Assembly (NCBI RefSeq): GCF_000757425.2
Contig: NZ_JPKR02000004.1
Span: forward strand, 434,001-498,000
Direction of reading: 5' to 3'
Length of the DNA: 64,000 bases
DNA from: Tatumella morbirosei
Lineage (GTDB): Bacteria; Pseudomonadota; Gammaproteobacteria; Enterobacterales; Enterobacteriaceae
Position numbers and translations under genes: made by a program. The notes beneath the pieces are model-generated. The model worked only from the letters and a program-made list of their open reading frames with translations, ran no database searches and was not told where the DNA came from. Position 1 is the first letter of the stretch, and every line of letters begins with the position of its first letter. Of the stretch, positions 62,061 through 64,000 are shown in pieces.

Positions 62061-62801
62061 GTGAAAATGCTAAAACGGATAGCAACATCAGCAATGATAT
62101 GTCTTCTGGCCGGTTGCAGTCAGCCTTCCACCACGGTAGCCGGTAAACGTTTTGCTCTGAATGAGGGAAAAGCAGACGAGCAACTATTGCTCAGGACCGG
62201 GAACTACTCCGGGCTTATCAAAATGAAGCAGCAGGAACTGAAGAAAAATAATTCACCGGAGACCCGCTATCAGTTGGCGGAATATTATTATCTGTCAGGT
62301 GATTTCAACTCTTCATTATTCCACCTGCAAAAATTACTGGCAGCAGGGGGCAGCCTGAAGGTGTATTTACTGGAGAGTAAAAACCTTAGTTCGTTAAAGA
62401 AATATAAAGAAGCCCTCAGTTTTGTGGCAATGGCTTTGAACAAAAATAAAAATAATGGTGAGGCGCTGAACCTGAAAGGGGTTATTCAGGCTGAAATGGG
62501 CGATCTTAAGGGGGCATTAGCCAGTTTTGAACTGGCACGCAATGCTTATTTCCAGGAAGAATCTGTGGTTAACAACATCGCCATGATTTATATCGTGCAA
62601 AAACGTTATCACGAAGCGGTACAGATGCTGTTGCCGGTCTATCTCAGGGGCTACCGTAATCCTCAGCTGGAACATAACCTGGCCTTCGCACTGGTGAAAA
62701 CCGGTGATTTACGCTACGCCAAAGAGATTATTAAGCGCGGCAACTATGCCAAAAACCCGGATATGCTGGTGGCGGATCTTTTCAGGGTAGAAAGTTTCTG
62801 A
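62061..62801 (+). CDS. tadD: TadD-like TPR lipoprotein
   Basis: 246 residues with lipobox CLLAGCSQ (Cys19) and about four TPR-like helical repeats (for example EALNLKGVIQAEMGDLKGAL). TadD proteins assist secretin assembly as pilotin-like factors. The first codon is GTG 62061 or ATG 62067. Overlaps the next gene frame by one base (TGATG). Confidence 0.82.
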   Translation: MKMLKRIATSAMICLLAGCSQPSTTVAGKRFALNEGKADEQLLLRTGNYSGLIKMKQQELKKNNSPETRYQLAEYYYLSGDFNSSLFHLQKLLAAGGSLKVYLLESKNLSSLKKYKEALSFVAMALNKNKNNGEALNLKGVIQAEMGDLKGALASFELARNAYFQEESVVNNIAMIYIVQKRYHEAVQMLLPVYLRGYRNPQLEHNLAFALVKTGDLRYAKEIIKRGNYAKNPDMLVADLFRVESF

Positions 62802-62821
62802 TGTTATTACCGGAGCAGGTT

Positions 62822-63337
62822 ATGCGTACCATGATCAGAATGATAAAGCGTTTAGGGAACCGTGAACACGGATCGATCACCCTGGAATTTGCCTTTATAT
62901 TTATTATTTTCGTCTTTTTTGTGTTTCTTATTTTTGAAGTCTGCCGGTATATGTATATCTCTGCCTCGGTAGATTTAACCTTAGCTGAAGCCGCAAGGAT
63001 CACATCGCGCTCAGAAGAAATCGTGGACTACCCTGATTTATTCGCCCGAACGGTGGATGAACAAAGTGATCTGTTATCGATGTTTATCGATCCTGATGAT
63101 TTCACCTTAAAAATTACCTATTGCAGCTCTGTCAGTGCTGCCATGACAGGAAATTGTAGCAGCGGTAGTGGCAGCAAATATCCGCTGGCGATTTACAGCG
63201 CAAGCTACCGCTACCAGCCGTTACTGTTTAGCTATGATGATGATGACAGCAGTATCAGCCAGCTTCTCACCAGCCTGAATAAGCCAATTAGCCGGCGGCT
63301 GGTCTATGTACAGGAATATGAACGGGGAGATCAGTGA
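62822..63337 (+). CDS. tadE: TadE-type pseudopilin
   Basis: 171 residues starting at ATG 62822 with GGAG 8 bases upstream; ATG 62801, seven codons earlier and overlapping the tadD stop, is possible. The motif HG/SITLEFAFIFIIFVFF (Glu+5) marks a TadE-like pseudopilin. The domain after it has two Cys in the C-terminal half. Confidence 0.85.
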   Translation: MRTMIRMIKRLGNREHGSITLEFAFIFIIFVFFVFLIFEVCRYMYISASVDLTLAEAARITSRSEEIVDYPDLFARTVDEQSDLLSMFIDPDDFTLKITYCSSVSAAMTGNCSSGSGSKYPLAIYSASYRYQPLLFSYDDDDSSISQLLTSLNKPISRRLVYVQEYERGDQ

Positions 63338-63338
63338 C

Positions 63339-63911
63339 ATGACATGGAAGAGAATGCTTTTACGGCAGGGAAGATCGGAGCAGGGTTCTGTCATCGTTGA
63401 AGCTGCTTTTATTTTTCCTTTGCTGGTCATACTGGGTTGTGGAGCGATGGATTATGGGTTCTGGCTGCTGACCCGCAGTAAAGCTGAGCGGATAACGGCG
63501 TCTCTGGCCGCAGTGATCCGCGAGCGAACCACCCTTTATGAAGGCCGTGAGACCTTAACCACCACCGATGTGAACCAGTTGGTGAGTCTGGCCAAATATA
63601 TGGCGAATGATAGTAGTGTCGATAAATTATGTGTACAGGTGGAAAGCCTGAGTTTTAAAAGCGTCACCACCACTCCTCAGGCCGATCAGTACCAAAAACT
63701 AACGGGCGGGGCCGCAAAATGCTCCCCCGGGGTGACGCCACTGACCAGTTACAGTGAACTCTCGCCGATGAGTATTCGTGGCCGATGGGTGCCGCTCTAT
63801 CAGGTGACACTGAGCGTCCCCGCCCCCAGGGGCAGTATCTCCGCTCTGCTGAATCACCTGGAAGCACTGCCTGAGACTATTACGGTGTCTAATATCGTGC
63901 TGGTACGCTAA
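63339..63911 (+). CDS. tadF: TadF-type pseudopilin
   Basis: 190 residues starting at ATG 63339 with GGGAGA upstream; an 11-codon upstream extension would overlap tadE. The prepilin motif QG/SVIVEAAFIFPLLVILG has Glu+5. TadE and TadF are processed by TadV and support pilus assembly. It begins 1 bp after the tadE stop. Confidence 0.85.
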   Translation: MTWKRMLLRQGRSEQGSVIVEAAFIFPLLVILGCGAMDYGFWLLTRSKAERITASLAAVIRERTTLYEGRETLTTTDVNQLVSLAKYMANDSSVDKLCVQVESLSFKSVTTTPQADQYQKLTGGAAKCSPGVTPLTSYSELSPMSIRGRWVPLYQVTLSVPAPRGSISALLNHLEALPETITVSNIVLVR

Positions 63912-63924
63912 ACAGAGGCCGGAG

Positions 63925-64000
63925 ATGAAAAGAGGCTTCCACGCGCTGTTGATCGGTAGCTGTTGTTTATCGGTGGCCGTGGCAGCGACAGGTAAACGGA
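63925..64000 (+). CDS. Partial gene, probably the next tad-locus protein
   Basis: Open frame cut by the window edge. ATG 63925 with GGAG close upstream gives MKRGFHALLIGSCCLSVAVA, a probable signal peptide. In most tad loci tadG follows tadF, but 25 residues are too few to assign; typical TadG proteins have a pilin-like N-terminus, which this is not. Confidence 0.5.
   Translation, partial: MKRGFHALLIGSCCLSVAVAATGKR

Overview
This is a chromosomal segment of a gamma-proteobacterium of the order Enterobacterales. Most of it follows, in inverted order, the E. coli 63-64 min region (ygdR-ygdQ-mutH / rppH-ptsP-lgt-thyA-ppdAB-ygdB-ppdC-recC-recB-recD / argA / initiator tRNAs-mltA / csdL-csdEA / ygdI-gcvB-gcvA-ygdD-rlmM / xni-ppnN / queF-syd-csrB-yqcC-truC-yqcA-barA / rlmD-relA-mazG-pyrG-eno). 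Moderate GC content and several losses relative to E. coli (no ptrA, amiC, fuc operon, sdaBC, gudPXD or mazEF) suggest an Erwiniaceae-like relative rather than Escherichia. The genus cannot be fixed by reading alone. No prophage, IS element or CRISPR array was seen.

Layout. 1-18.1 kb: mismatch repair (mutH), RNA 5'-end processing (rppH), nitrogen-PTS (ptsP), lipoprotein modification (lgt), thymidylate synthesis (thyA), four small pilin-like genes, and recCBD. A 600-bp AT-rich mutH-rppH spacer carries a cluster of DnaA-box matches. 18.1-27.6 kb: argA with a double ARG box, then an accessory block not found here in E. coli: a b-type cytochrome, a PotE-type antiporter, an AdiA-type arginine decarboxylase, an ArgR-family regulator and an argS copy, ending at two initiator tRNA genes. 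27.6-52.7 kb: mostly housekeeping genes, with two recognisable regulatory RNAs (GcvB at 32.4-32.6 kb and CsrB at 39.3-39.7 kb) and the BarA sensor kinase that controls CsrB transcription. 52.7-64 kb: a complete-looking tad/flp tight-adherence pilus operon (flp, tadV/cpaA, rcpC, rcpA, rcpB-like, tadZ, tadA, tadB, tadC, tadD, tadE, tadF, and a partial gene at the edge). It is preceded by a divergent MocR-type regulator that has lost the PLP-binding lysine.

Most interesting system: the arginine block at about 19.9-27.5 kb. It combines decarboxylase, amine antiporter, arginine-sensing repressor and an apparently extra arginyl-tRNA synthetase. A correctly phased pair of ARG-box matches lies upstream of the antiporter gene and another match upstream of the regulator. 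I read it as a self-regulated arginine-consuming acid-resistance or polyamine module that carries its own tRNA-charging enzyme; that reading is inference.
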